Source: Bidens hawaiensis (Eukaryota > Streptophyta > Magnoliopsida > Asterales > Asteraceae). From it: 64,000 bases of DNA. A program made the translations under genes and the position numbers. The DNA lies in assembly GCA_021521415.1 (NCBI GenBank), contig JAIQDT010000001.1, positions 868,001 through 932,000 of the forward strand, written 5' to 3'. Below the pieces are notes generated by a model. That model did no database searches. It was not told where the DNA came from and saw only the letters and a program-made list of their open reading frames with translations. Of this stretch, positions 12,202 to 21,770 are shown one piece after another; the stretch's first letter is position 1, and every line of letters begins with the position of its first letter.

Positions 12202-12219
12202 TGGCGCCCACCGTGGGGC
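12202..12219 (+). promoter_or_regulatory. Tat-1 primer binding site, tRNA-Lys
   Basis: TGGCGCCCACCGTGGGGC lies 3 nt after the LTR. From memory of plant tRNA-Lys(CTT), whose 3' end reads GCCCCACGGTGGGCG plus CCA, all 18 bases pair. Confidence 0.88.
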
Positions 12220-12284
12220 AATTGGTGCTATAATCCAGATTATTCCCTATCAATTTCTAACCTTTCATACCCATATCACTTTCA

Positions 12285-13953
12285 ATGGCCTCTCAATCAA
12301 TCTCTGCTTCATCAACCATGCCGTCTTCGGTTTCTCTCTCATCAAGGACTTTGCCACCGATGCCTCCGCCAATCACGGGAGCACCAAGGGCTGTTGCTGC
12401 TGGGAGCAAGACGCAACTACCAGTCTTCCAGAGCTCGAAAACCGCTGCTGCTGCGCCGATGGTTAATACTAACAGTGATGTTTCATCTATGTTTTCGCAG
12501 GTTAAAACATATATGGAGCAGCAGAACAAGACCAACCAGAGGATCCTTCGTGAGATAGAAGATCTCAAGAAGACTAAGAGGCCATCGGAGGATCACACTC
12601 CCCTGATGCCTAGGATGCTGGATTTCACCAGTCCAGTATCCATGGCTCAGTTCACGCAAGGATCATCTATCCTTCAACAGGGGTCAATGGTTCAACAGAC
12701 TCAAGGATCCTCGTTATTTCAGCTAGGATCATCTATCCTTCAACAGGGGTCCATGGGTCAACAGACTCAAGGATCCTCGTTATTTCAGTCAGGATCATCT
12801 ATCCTCCAACAAGGGTTCATGGGTCAGCAAGCTCAGGGATCCTCATTCTTCCCGCAAGGATCATCTATTCTCTAACAAGGGTCCATGGGTCAGCAAGCTC
12901 AGGGATCCTCATTTTTCCCGCAAGGATCCTCTATCCTTTAGCAGGGATCCATGGGTCAACAGACTCAAGGACACTCGATCTTTCACTCAGGATCATCCAT
13001 CCTAGATCCGAGGTCCATAGGTCAGCAGATTCAAGGGTCCTCGATGTTTCAGCAAAGATCCTCAGTCCTTAATCCGGGATCGACGGGTCAGCAGGTACAA
13101 GGATCCTCCATGCTCCAGAGAGGATCATCGATCCTTCAACAAGGGTCCTCTGGGATGTGTAAACAAGGATCCTACAACTCCCACCCTCAAGGATCCTTTT
13201 ACCAGGGTCAAGGATCCTTAGGAGTTCAACATCAACGGTTTTCCGATGTCCATTAAGGGGATATAATCCCCATGCAGACCATAGCTTTTGGTGGATCAAC
13301 GCCTGTAGCTGACGCTTCTTACATCAGCCACTCTTCTGGAATGCCGACGTTCACGCAACAAAGAGGTAACTTGTATGATCCTATATCCTTATATGCTAAC
13401 CGTGGTTCTATGCAGGATGCAGGTATCAACCAAGCCATGGCTAAGGAACTACAGAAACTCAAGGATATGATATCCAGTGTTCCCGGGGTCATACGACCAA
13501 TCCCCGAGATACATGAGGGAATCCACAAGTTATCCAGATTTGCTCCACCTATCTGTGATGCTGAAATTCCAAAGCGGTTCCAAACTCCCAATATGAAGAC
13601 TTACGATGGGACCACTGATGCTGAAGAGCATGTAGCCCAATACAGGGAAAGAATGGAGATCAATCCAATTCCTGAGAGGCTAAAGGAGGCTTGTCTGTGC
13701 AAGGGTTTCGGATCCACACTAACAGGATCTGCATTAAAATGGCTGCTAAGTCTTCTTCCCTTTTCTGTTACTTCTTTCTCACATTTAGTTAACTTGTTCA
13801 ACAACCAATTTTCTTGCAGTAGGAAATTTGAGAAGTTAACTAGTTAATTATATAGAGTTGTCCAACCCAATGATGAATCCCTTAGGGATTTTGTCACGAA
13901 GTTTGGTAGGGAGGCCTTAGAAATCCCTAATCTTGACATGGCTACGGCTGTAT
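12285..13953 (+). pseudogene. Tat-1 gag, N-terminal and capsid parts
   Basis: Gag forms the particle that packages element RNA. The start ATG at 12285 lies about 65 nt after the PBS and opens with MASQSISASSTMPSS, conserved in Tat-2 and Tat-3. In order: an S/T/P-rich head, a short coiled-coil-like stretch (YMEQQNKTNQRILREIEDLK, about residues 75-100), a long Q/G/S-rich repeat domain (12640-13250), then the capsid core (FQTPNMKTYDGTTDAEEHV and FGSTLTGSALKWLLSL). All parts share one frame, broken by stops at 12873, 12939, 13254 and 13845. The first two replace Gln codons (CAA to TAA, CAG to TAG). Solo LTR Tek-1 interrupts the capsid at 13954; the frame's continuation is at 16418. Confidence 0.9.
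12640..13250 (+). repeat. In-frame Q/G/S-rich tandem repeats in Tat-1 gag
   Basis: About nine diverged units of roughly 66 bp (22 codons) of the pattern GSSILQQGSMGQQTQGSSLF. Units are rich in GGATC and ATCCT. Tat-2 (50960-51400) and Tat-3 (36660-37450) carry the same domain with other unit numbers. Confidence 0.9.
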
Positions 13954-14212
13954 TGTAAGGCCCCATTACCGGTGCCCTACATTTGGTGTTGGATTTACTC
14001 ATAAACACAGTTCTAAATATCAGAGTTAATTAAAACTTTCGTGGAATAATATAAAACATCAACAGTCATTACAAGCATTCATCATCTTGCCTTTAAAACA
14101 TAACTTAAACATGTCTTTTAGTTCAAAACATAACAAATAGATCTTCAGATGCCAGCTTCTTTATTCTACCACCATGTGTCCCCGCTCAAGCCAGCTATAT
14201 CATTCTACTCAC

Positions 14213-14998
14213 CTGCGTGCATACTAAAAGTCAGCTACGCTGAGTGAGTTCTAGTTAATCACATAACATACAATACGTACACTTACCTTCAATTATGTAT
14301 CCGAAGATACATAATAATTACTTTACTAACTTACTTTCATTACATAATTTCATACATACATGCATACTTTATTACTTTCATACGATATAATTACTATCCA
14401 TTCTATCTCAGATATTATTAGGGTCTGGTCCCTCTTTCCTTTGTCTATCTCGGATATTATTAGGGTCTGATCCCTTTCTTGTCTATCTCAGATATTATTA
14501 GGGCCTGATCCCTCTTTCCTTTGTCTATCTCAGATATTTTAGGGTCTGATCCATTTCTTGTCTATCTCAGATATTATTAGGGTCTGATCTCTTTTTACTT
14601 CTCTATCTTAGATATTATTAGGGTCTGATCCCTTTCTTCTCTATCTCAGATATTATTAGGGTCTGATCCCTTACTTCTTCATCTTCGTACATACTGTCTT
14701 TACACACCCGTAACATACATATACTTTCTTTCTATCATTCATACATACTCATATGTTATACATATATCTAACATACAAATTCAGTTATCATAAACATACC
14801 TCCCTTGTAAATACGTGCAATATCCGAAGATCGTTCACGTACCGACAAGCTTTCATTCACATTCAAAATATACATACTTAAATAACATATAAATCATACA
14901 TGGCATACACTTACCATTTAAGGTAAGTGTATTAACTATCACATCGAGTATGCACACAGCCCCGAAAACATAACAAGGAAATCAGGCTAGAAACTCAC
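14213..14998 (-). other. Predicted intron inside Tek-1 LTR
   Basis: Minus strand CAG|GTGAGT at 14998 and acceptor TATGCACGCAG ending at 14213; about 786 nt. The identical pair occurs in Tek-3. Prediction only. Confidence 0.45.
14401..14690 (-). repeat. Tandem repeats in Tek-1 LTR
   Basis: Seven diverged units of about 36-48 bp with core TCTCAGATATTATTAGGGTC on the plus strand. They are the complement of the 32-bp repeats in Tek-3 (40506-40697) and lie in the predicted intron. Confidence 0.85.
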
Positions 14999-15124
14999 CT
15001 GAATGCGGTTACGTTCACCGTTTATAGTAATCCCCTTCTTGAGCTGTGCACGACTAACTGTATAACAATTACACGTATCAATTATCTATCACTACCCATA
15101 TTGCATCTCTAGTCTAATTATAAC

Positions 15125-15240
15125 CCTCAACGGACGGGGGTTCGGGGGCAGCGCCCCTGGCAGCGGGGTTCTAGGGGAGGCACCCCTAGCAGGGTCCAAG
15201 GGGCAGAGCCCCTGGCTGGGGTCGAGCTGCCAGGTCAGCT
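15125..15240 (-). repeat. GC-rich triple-hairpin block of Tek-1 LTR
   Basis: A GC-rich island in AT-rich DNA. Potential hairpins are GGGGC-AGC-GCCCC, CTAGGGG...CCCCTAG and AGGGGC-AGA-GCCCCT. The same block is at 16911-17025 and 39925-40017. Confidence 0.8.
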
Positions 15241-15299
15241 TGGAAAAGTTTTATTTCCATTAACTGTCTTAACACATTTTCCATTAGGATTTTAATTTA

Positions 15300-15690
15300 T
15301 TATTTAATTCGCTATCTCCTTCGCCATAACGAATTAAGCCTAATTCGTTATTGATTCGTCATCTTACATGCCTGATTTGTTAGTTAATTCGTTACTTTCA
15401 TATTCTAGTTCGCTAACTGATTCGTCATCTAATCATCATCTGGTTCGTCTTTTGATTCGTTAACTTATCATAACGAATTGGGCAAGTAACGAATCGCTTG
15501 ATTCTTTATCTTTTCATGGCGAACTAGTGGGTAACGAATCACTTGATTCGTCATCTTAGCATAACGAACTGGGTGATCTAATTCGTTATTTTGTCTTAAC
15601 GAATGGTTGAACTAACTCGCTATCTGGACATAACGAATGGATTGGCTAATTCGTTATCTTATCATAATGAACTGCATCTAATCATAACGA
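15300..15690 (-). repeat. TTCGTTA/TAACGAA array in Tek-1 LTR
   Basis: Roughly 12-15 copies of TTCGTTA or its complement TAACGAA alternate at short distances, so neighbouring copies can pair. It occupies the slot held by GGCGAACTT repeats in Tek-2 and AACTTCGCC repeats in Tek-3. Confidence 0.75.
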
Positions 15691-16417
15691 ACTGCATCCA
15701 TCTTATCCAGACTTTGACTCGGGGTCAAAGTCAAAATTGCCAAGAACAGCAATTAGTCAACAGAATCCGATTTTTGCGATTGGACCCTCAAATCTTAACG
15801 AAACAACATGATTTTGGTACCATTGAACTCGAAATCACAGCGCTAACAAACCCCAATCATCAAATCAGCCAAACGTTCATGTTTAAAGGGTGCGGTTTTT
15901 ACATCTATATACGGGTTCTTTTAGGTTAACAATTAACCTATCAAATGTTAATCAATTTCAGTAATATTGGCTGTGTTGGATTCGTTTTCAATATACTAAA
16001 ACAGATCTGTGATTTCCCAAACCAATCCTAACCAAAACGAACGATTTCTAAGTATAAACGTACCTTAAACGAGTCGAACTACGAACACGAGCTGGTCTTC
16101 GGTTTTGTTTTGGTTCTTCACAAAGATCTAGCACCAACAAGCTTGGGTTTTCGCCTTCGGATCTTGGTTCGGGTTTGTGTGTGTTTTACAAGGTGTAGGC
16201 TATGGTGTAGAGATGGATAGAAATGGAAAGGATTAGGGTTTAAGGGGTATTTATACTCCCTTAAGCCCATGGACCTAAGGCCCATTCCATATTATATTCC
16301 ATCTTCTAAAGTCCAAGCCCACTCTCTCAAAGTTTATTATCTAAACTGATGAACGACACACTATCAAATAAATGAAATCATTTTATTTATTTTTATAATC
16401 GAAAACAAGATGTTACA

Positions 16418-16902
16418 TGTAGAAGCCTACAAGATGGGACTAAATAGGGGCTCCCCCTTTTATGATGATCTTGTGATTACTCCTTGCAGGTCACTAGATG
16501 AAGTCAGAAACTTGGCACTTAGATTCATACGGTTGGAAGATGACAAGAGGATCCAGGATCGTTTGGGGGACTAAAACGAAACAAGAATCCCCTGACAAGA
16601 ATAAAGGATCCTCGTACAGAAACAACCACTCAAAGCCTTAAAGGATTACTTATTCTCTGCACCAGCTCTGATGAAGCCTATGGATGGAGAATCCTTGTAT
16701 CTATACCTAGCCGTTTCAGGAAATGTCGTAAGTGCCGTCCTTGTGAAGTATCACGAAGGTGAACAACATCCTGTTTACTATGTAAGTAAAAGTCTTTTAG
16801 ATGCGGAAGCCCGGTATTCTCATTTAGAAAAGTTAATTCTTGCACTCTTTATGGCTTCTACTAAATTGAGACATTATTTTGAAACTCATCATATTATTTT
16901 GA
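16418..16902 (+). pseudogene. Tat-1 gag end fused to RNase H by deletion
   Basis: Gag resumes after Tek-1 with TGTAGAAGCCTACAAGATGG and runs to about 16625 (ITPCRSLDEVRNLAL-like text, then SSYRNN). The DNA then passes straight into the connection/RNase H region of pol (KDYLFSAPALMKP, VYYVSKSLLDAEARYSHLEK, MASTKLRHYFETH; 16626-16902). Compared with Tat-2, about 2.1 kb is missing here (27067-29125 of Tat-2): the gag zinc knuckle, protease and the catalytic RT. Tat-3 has the same junction. The RNase H fragment stops where Tek-2 begins. Confidence 0.85.
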
Positions 16903-18050
16903 AACCCACAACGAACGGGGGTCCGGGGGCAGTGCCCCTGGCAGCGGGGTCTAGGGGAGGCAGCCCCTAGCAAGGTCCAAGGGGCAGAGCCCCTGGCTGG
17001 GGTCGAGCTGCCAGTTCAGCTTGGAAAAATTTTATTTCCATTAACTGTCTTAGCATATTTTTCACTAGGATTTTAATTCATTTATCAGCGAACTTAACTT
17101 TTGGCGAACTTAATATTAAGCGAATTTAACATTGGCGAACTTACTTCAGCGAAGTTAACATTGGCGAACTTACTGTTCAGCGAAGTTAACATTGGCGAAC
17201 TTGGTAACAGGCGAACTTATACCTCAGCGAACTTAAGGTTGGCGAACTTAACAACGAGCGAAGTTTTCAGGGGCGAACTTGGTTGGCGAGCTTGCTTGCA
17301 AGCGAACTTGCATGAAGGCGAAGTTGGCTTGCAGGCGAAGTTATTCAGCATTCGCCTCTGTTCAATCTTAATCACCAAAATCACCCTTATTTCATCGAGA
17401 AATTCTTGGATATTACGTTAACTAATTCCGCGATCATTCCCATGGCCTAGTTCGAGTAAAACTTCGCCTGGAAAGACATAAAGTTTGGACCATTCGGCTT
17501 AAAACGTTTAATAACATAACTACGGTTTAGCGAGCCGTTTATGTTTACGGGTTCATTAGGTTGTTTTATCATCAAGTTTACGTCTTTACGTTTCACTCAT
17601 ACCCGATCCATTCTCGTTCTATGTTTTAAGGCTAAATGTTTATAAAAACGTAAACTTTAAGATCAAAACGTACCTTTTCGTGTTTGTTTGGCTTAGTCAC
17701 GGACCTTAGATCTTGTATTTATCTTGCGTATTGAAGGATCTATCAAGAATCTCGTTTACTTGGCCTTGGATCTCACTCTCGCTCTTGGCCGTATATAGGT
17801 GTAAGTGTATGTGTGTATTTTTGAGTGTGTAGAGATTAGGATGGAAATGAATGAGGGTTTAGGGTTTTAGGTTGGTTTAGGGGATATTTATATCCCTTAA
17901 AGCCCATGGACCTAAGGCCCATTCCCATTTAACCCACCTTAATTTGTCTAAGTCCATGATCCGTTCTTTACTCGATATTAATTAATTAATAATACGAAAT
18001 CCCTAGACGTAACTTTCTTTATTTAGCATCATAATATTCAGGATGTTACA
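16903..18050 (-). mobile_element. Tek-2 3' LTR fragment
   Basis: Complement of an LTR start. It includes a TATA box (TATTTATA complement, 17885-17892), a TTCGCC-type array and the GC-rich block, but lacks the donor site, intron and LTR end. Confidence 0.85.
17085..17345 (-). repeat. GGCGAACTT array in Tek-2 LTR
   Basis: About 17 copies of GCGAACTT/GCGAAGTT at 14-20 bp spacing. The plus-strand translation imitates a pentapeptide-repeat protein, but it is a by-product of the repeat. Confidence 0.85.
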
Positions 18051-18112
18051 AGTCTTCCCTCCTTAAATAGGTTTCGTCCCCGAAACCTAAATATCTACTT
18101 AAACAGATTAGG

Positions 18113-19025
18113 TTAGAACTTGCGCATCTCATCCTCAGCTTCCCAAGTAGCATCTGATCCTTTGCGATGTTTCCATATCACTTTCACCAAAGGTATAACC
18201 TTATGACGAAGCTGTTTCTCCTTGCGATCAATAATCTCTATCGGTTGCTTAATGTAGTTCTGCTGTTCATCAACCTCAATGTCCATCAATGGCACGTGAA
18301 ACGTGTCATCAGCTAGACACTTCCTCAGATGGGAAACATGGAAGGTCGAATGAATTCCCTCCAACTCATCGGGTAAATCCAACTTATAAGCTACTTTACC
18401 CACACGATCTAAGATCTTAAACGGTCCAATGTACCTCGGACTCAATTTTCCTCTTTTCCTAAAACGGATAATCCCCTTCCAAGGCGAGACCTTGAGCATC
18501 ACATTGTCACCAACGTTAAACTCAATTGGTCGTCGCCTCTTATCAGCATAAGACTTTTGTCTGTCTTGAGCAGCTTTCATTCTTGCCTTAATCTGATCGA
18601 TCTTTAAAGATGTTTCTTGAACCACTTCTAAACTTCCCATCTCCTTCTAACCAATCTCTCCCCAACACACCGGGGTCCTACATCGTCTACCGTAAAGCAT
18701 CTCAAACGGTGGCATACCAATACTTGAATGGTAGCTTTTGTTATAGGAGAACTCTGCCAGATGCAGATGATCATCCCAACTTCCTCCAAAGTCTAAAACA
18801 CAAGAACGTAGCATATCCTCAAGGGTTTGGATCGTCCTTTCAGACTGTCCATCGGTTTGAGGATGATACGCCGTACTGATGTTCAACCTCGTCTCAATAG
18901 CTACATGGAACTTCTTCCAAAACCTCGAAGTAAACCGTGTATCTCTATCTGACACGATCGACAATGGTACACCGTGCTTAGAGACAACCTCTTTTATGAA
19001 CAAGCTTGCTAAACGTTCAAAGTTT
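18113..19025 (-). pseudogene. Tek-2 integrase core fragment and C-terminal chromodomain
   Basis: Integrase inserts the cDNA; the C-terminal chromodomain of chromoviruses targets chromatin. On the minus strand, 19003-18647 has the IN core with GVPLSIVSDRDTRF (catalytic D), YHPQTDGQSERTIQTLEDML (catalytic E) and YGRRCRTPVCW. 18640-18113 has the IN C-terminus (PRYIGPFKILDRVG, HSTFHVSHLRKCL), then a chromodomain-like end (PIEIIDRKEKQLRHKVIPLV, VIWKHRKGSDATWEAED). A stop near 18645 separates the two parts. The upstream zinc-finger part is lost at the junction with the 5' LTR fragment near 19020, where GCTAAACGTT occurs on both sides. Confidence 0.9.
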
Positions 19026-19449
19026 CAAGGCTAAACGTTTATAAAAACGTAAACTTTAAGATCAAAACGTACCTTTTCGTGTTTGTTTGGCTTAGTCACG
19101 GACCTTAGATCTTGTATTTATCTTGCGTATTGAGGGATCTATCAAGAATCTCGTTTACTTGGCCTTGGATCTCACTCTCGCTCTCGGCCGTATATAGGTG
19201 TAAGTGTATGTGTGTGTTTTTGAGTGTGTAGAGATTAGGATGGAAATGAATGAGGGTTTAGGGTTTTAGGTTGTTTTAGGGGATATTTATATCCCTTAAA
19301 GCCCATGGACCTAAGGCCCATTCCCATTTAACCCACCTTAATTTATCTAAGTCCATGATCCGTTCTTTACTCGATATTAATTAATTAATAATGCGAAATC
19401 CCTAAACGTAACTTTCTTTATTTAGCATCATAATATTCAGGATGTTACA
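19026..19449 (-). mobile_element. Tek-2 5' LTR fragment
   Basis: Near-identical to 17632-18050, ending at the TGTAACATCC edge (complement). It has a TATA box complement at 19284-19291. Confidence 0.85.
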
Positions 19450-20839
19450 GGAAAATTTAGCCTCATCCCTGAAAATTCCAGAAGATATGAAGATTCCAAT
19501 TATTCATGTTCTCTCACCAGCAATAGGAGAACAAGAAGTTGGAGAAATAACAACTGACCAAAAAATTGTACTTTGGGATCCATCATCCTCAAACAACCAA
19601 GGATCCTGGATCCTCCCAATCAAAAAGTACATTCAAGATGGAGAAATTCTAGCCACAGAGAATTCGAAGTCTTTCAAACTTAAGGTATCACAATATATTT
19701 TATTAGATGATATGCTTTACAGGAAATCTCTTGCAGGTCCATGCTTAAGATGCATTGAGGATCCAGAAATCCAAGAAGTGTTAAAAGATTTTCATGAAGG
19801 TGATTGCGGCAATCACACCGGTGGTAGTGCCCTGTTCTCTAGAATTTTAAGAACAGGTTATTATTGGCCCACGATGAAAAAAGATGCAATGGAATATTCT
19901 AGGAAGTGTGTTGCTTGCCAAAGGCATGCAAACATCCTTCACCAGCCAGCAGAGCCGATGTATCCTATATCCTCGTCATGGCCTTTCATGAAATGGGGTA
20001 TGGATATTGTAGGCAAACTACCTAAGGCACCAGGAGGAAGAGTATTCATGCTTGCAATGACGGACTACTTTTCAAAATGGATAGAAGCAGAAGCTTTTGT
20101 TCAAGTACGCGAAAAAGAGGTGATATCTTTTATTAAAAGAAATATAATTACTAGATTTGGTATTCCCTCGGAAATTATTTAAGACAATGGTTCCCAGTTT
20201 ATCGGGAAAAGAACAACTAAATTTTGTGACAGTTGGGGCATTAAGATGATAACTTCTACTCCAGTACATCCTCAAGCTAATGGTCAAGCAGAGTCTAGCA
20301 ACAAAATTATCATCAATAATCTGAAGAAGAAATTAGGTTCCAAGAAGGGAAAGTGGGCCGAAGAGCTACCTTATGTTCTTTGGGCAGACAGAACAACATC
20401 CAAGAGTGCAACAGGCCAGACACCATTCTCATTAGTATTTGGTTCAGAGGCAGTAATCCCAACAGAGATGGTGGTTCCTTCGGCAAGAACAAGCATCCGT
20501 GATCCTGAAGCCAATGAAGAAATCCTTCTTGAAGACTTGGATACTATAGAAGAACTCAGAGACCTAGCCAAGATCAGAATGGCAGCTTATCAACAAAGGG
20601 TAGCTGGGGCATACAAAAAGAATATAAGAATTAGAAGATTTCAAGAAGGAGATCTAGTTTTGAGGAAAGCTTTCCAAAATACTACCAATCCGGCTGATGG
20701 AAAGTTAGAACCCAAATGGGAAGGACCATATCAGATTGAGTCGGAAGAAGGAAAGGGAGCATATCATTTGCTCACAATGGAAAGCAGCAGATTACCAATC
20801 GCATGGAATGCTATCCACCTCAAAAAGTATTTTCTCTGA
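19450..20839 (+). pseudogene. Tat-1 integrase (one stop)
   Basis: Starts with the tail of the second RNase H (LASSLKIPEDMKI), then IN. The zinc finger is seen as NHTGG...[13 protein letters not shown] (HHCC type). The core has [10 protein letters not shown] (first D), DNGSQFIGK (second D) and QANGQAESSNK (E). The C-terminus includes KWEGPYQIESEEGKGAYHL and ends HLKKYFL at 20839. A single TAA at 20180, directly before the second catalytic Asp, interrupts an otherwise open frame. This is the best-preserved IN of the three Tat copies, so IN decayed late or was kept longest. Confidence 0.92.
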
Positions 20840-21029
20840 TCAGGATTCAGTATCCTGAGAGGATATATTATCCTTATAGGATCTAGGATCCCGAAGTCGG
20901 TAACATCTATCTGATCAGTTATTCTTTTTGAATTCTTATTGTTAATTTAAGGATAATGTATCCTTAATATATTATCTTTCCCAAGTTTTGAGTAACAATG
21001 CAGAATTGTAATAATATGCTTGATGCTCT

Positions 21030-21383
21030 AGAGGTTGGCCACCTCTCCTTTACATTCGAGGTACTATCCTTTTTCTCTTGGCCTAGCCCACGATTGGGTA
21101 TGACCCCCGATGGTCATATCCTCTAAGGTTTAAAGGTTTTCACCTTTCTTATAAATAGAGTTTCTACACTCTCGCCTGGAGCGCACGCTATCCAGCGTAT
21201 AGTTCTGGGCAGCGGGACCAGTACACTTTTAGAGGCTGACAATTTCGTTGTCTTCAGCTATATGAAGGATCCTACTATTTATGGTAGACGTACCATACCA
21301 CCGGTTTATAACGTTTTCACGTTATCTCAAGATAAAGGTTTCTAACATTTTCATGTTAGTTAAGGTTTTGGCGTTTTCACGTC
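21030..21383 (+). other. Hairpin array in Tat-1 3' UTR
   Basis: Successive perfect or near-perfect stems: AGAGGT-TGGCC-ACCTCT (21030), TATGACC-CCCGAT-GGTCATA (21099), AAAGGT-TTTC-ACCTTT (21132), AGAGT-TTCTAC-ACTCT (21157), ACGCT-ATCC-AGCGT (21185), GACAA-TTTCG-TTGTC (21238), TATGGTA-GACG-TACCATA (21280), ATAACGT-TTTC-ACGTTAT (21308), CTAACAT-TTTC-ATGTTAG (21342), GGCGT-TTTC-ACGTC (21370). Four share a TTTC loop with different stems. Most recur in Tat-2 (24363-24660) and Tat-3 (33055-33335). Confidence 0.75.
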
Positions 21384-21394
21384 ACTCACGTTTG

Positions 21395-21770
21395 GGCTAA
21401 ATCCCGGTTTGGGCGAGTCCCCAGTCGACATCCGTATCCTTGGGCCAGTCCCCAGTTTGAGCTTGTCCCCAGTTTTGGGGCTTGTCTCCAGTTTAAAACC
21501 AGTTTTGGGCTTGTCCCCAGTTTTGGGCTTGTCCCCAGTATTTGGGCTTGTCCCTAGTTTTTGGGCTTGTCCCCAGTTTAACACCAGTTTTGGGCTTGTC
21601 CCCAGTATTTGGGCTTGTCCCCAGTTTTTGGGCTTGTCTCCACTTTAACACCAGTTTGGGCTTGTCCCCAGTTCACGGGCTTGTCCCCAGATTACACGGG
21701 CTAGTCCCCAGTTGCACGGGCTTGTACACAGTTTATTTTATGGGCTTGTCCCCAGCTTGTTGGGATTAAT
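21395..21770 (+). repeat. GGGCTTGTCCCCAG tandem repeats, Tat-1
   Basis: About 17 units of 17-26 bp around TTGGGCTTGTCCCCAGTTT; each unit can form TGGG-CTTGTC-CCCA. Fewer units are present in Tat-2 (24215-24350) and Tat-3 (32825-33045). Confidence 0.9.

Larger units (their letters stand above)
13954..16417 (-). mobile_element. Tek-1: solo LTR of the Tek (chromovirus) family
   Basis: Minus-strand LTR of 2464 bp, from TGTAACATC (complement at 16417) to GGGGCCTTACA (complement at 13954). Flanks TGTAT (13949-13953) and TGTAG (16418-16422) are a 5-bp TSD with one change. No internal sequence is attached. It holds a TATA box (complement of TATTTATA, 16248-16255), a GC-rich hairpin block, a TTCGTTA array, a predicted intron and tandem repeats. 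It splits Tat-1 gag. Confidence 0.9.
16903..19449 (-). mobile_element. Tek-2: deleted chromovirus (Tekay-like Gypsy)
   Basis: Minus-strand remnant. A truncated 3' LTR (16903-18050), PPT (complement of 18051-18064, AAGGAGGGAAGACT), the IN C-terminus with chromodomain, part of the IN core, then a fragment of the 5' LTR (about 19026-19449). The rest of gag-pol is deleted. Both LTR fragments start at the TGTAACATCC edge (complement at 18050 and 19449) and are near-identical where they overlap. Tat-1 sequence between its RNase H and the end of the second RNase H (about 190 codons) is also gone, so a deletion followed or accompanied insertion. Confidence 0.85.

Noticed and set aside
14401..14690. 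Regularly spaced repeats reminiscent of a CRISPR array
   Set aside because: Plant LTR context, spacers are not unique sequences, and the repeats are in direct tandem within Tek-1.
15603..15929. 108-codon plus-strand frame
   Set aside because: Antisense to the Tek-1 LTR, starts in the TTCGTTA array; no domain.
17101..17421. Open frame that looks like a pentapeptide-repeat protein (repeated ANL.. / ELT..)
   Set aside because: It is the translation of the short GGCGAACTT repeats in the Tek-2 LTR; no start context, and it lies in the antisense of the element.
21409..21769. Frames with repeated GLSPV / GLVPS motifs (also 24163-24442 and 32816-33133)
   Set aside because: Translation of GGGCTTGTCCCCAG tandem repeats in the 3' UTR of Tat elements.
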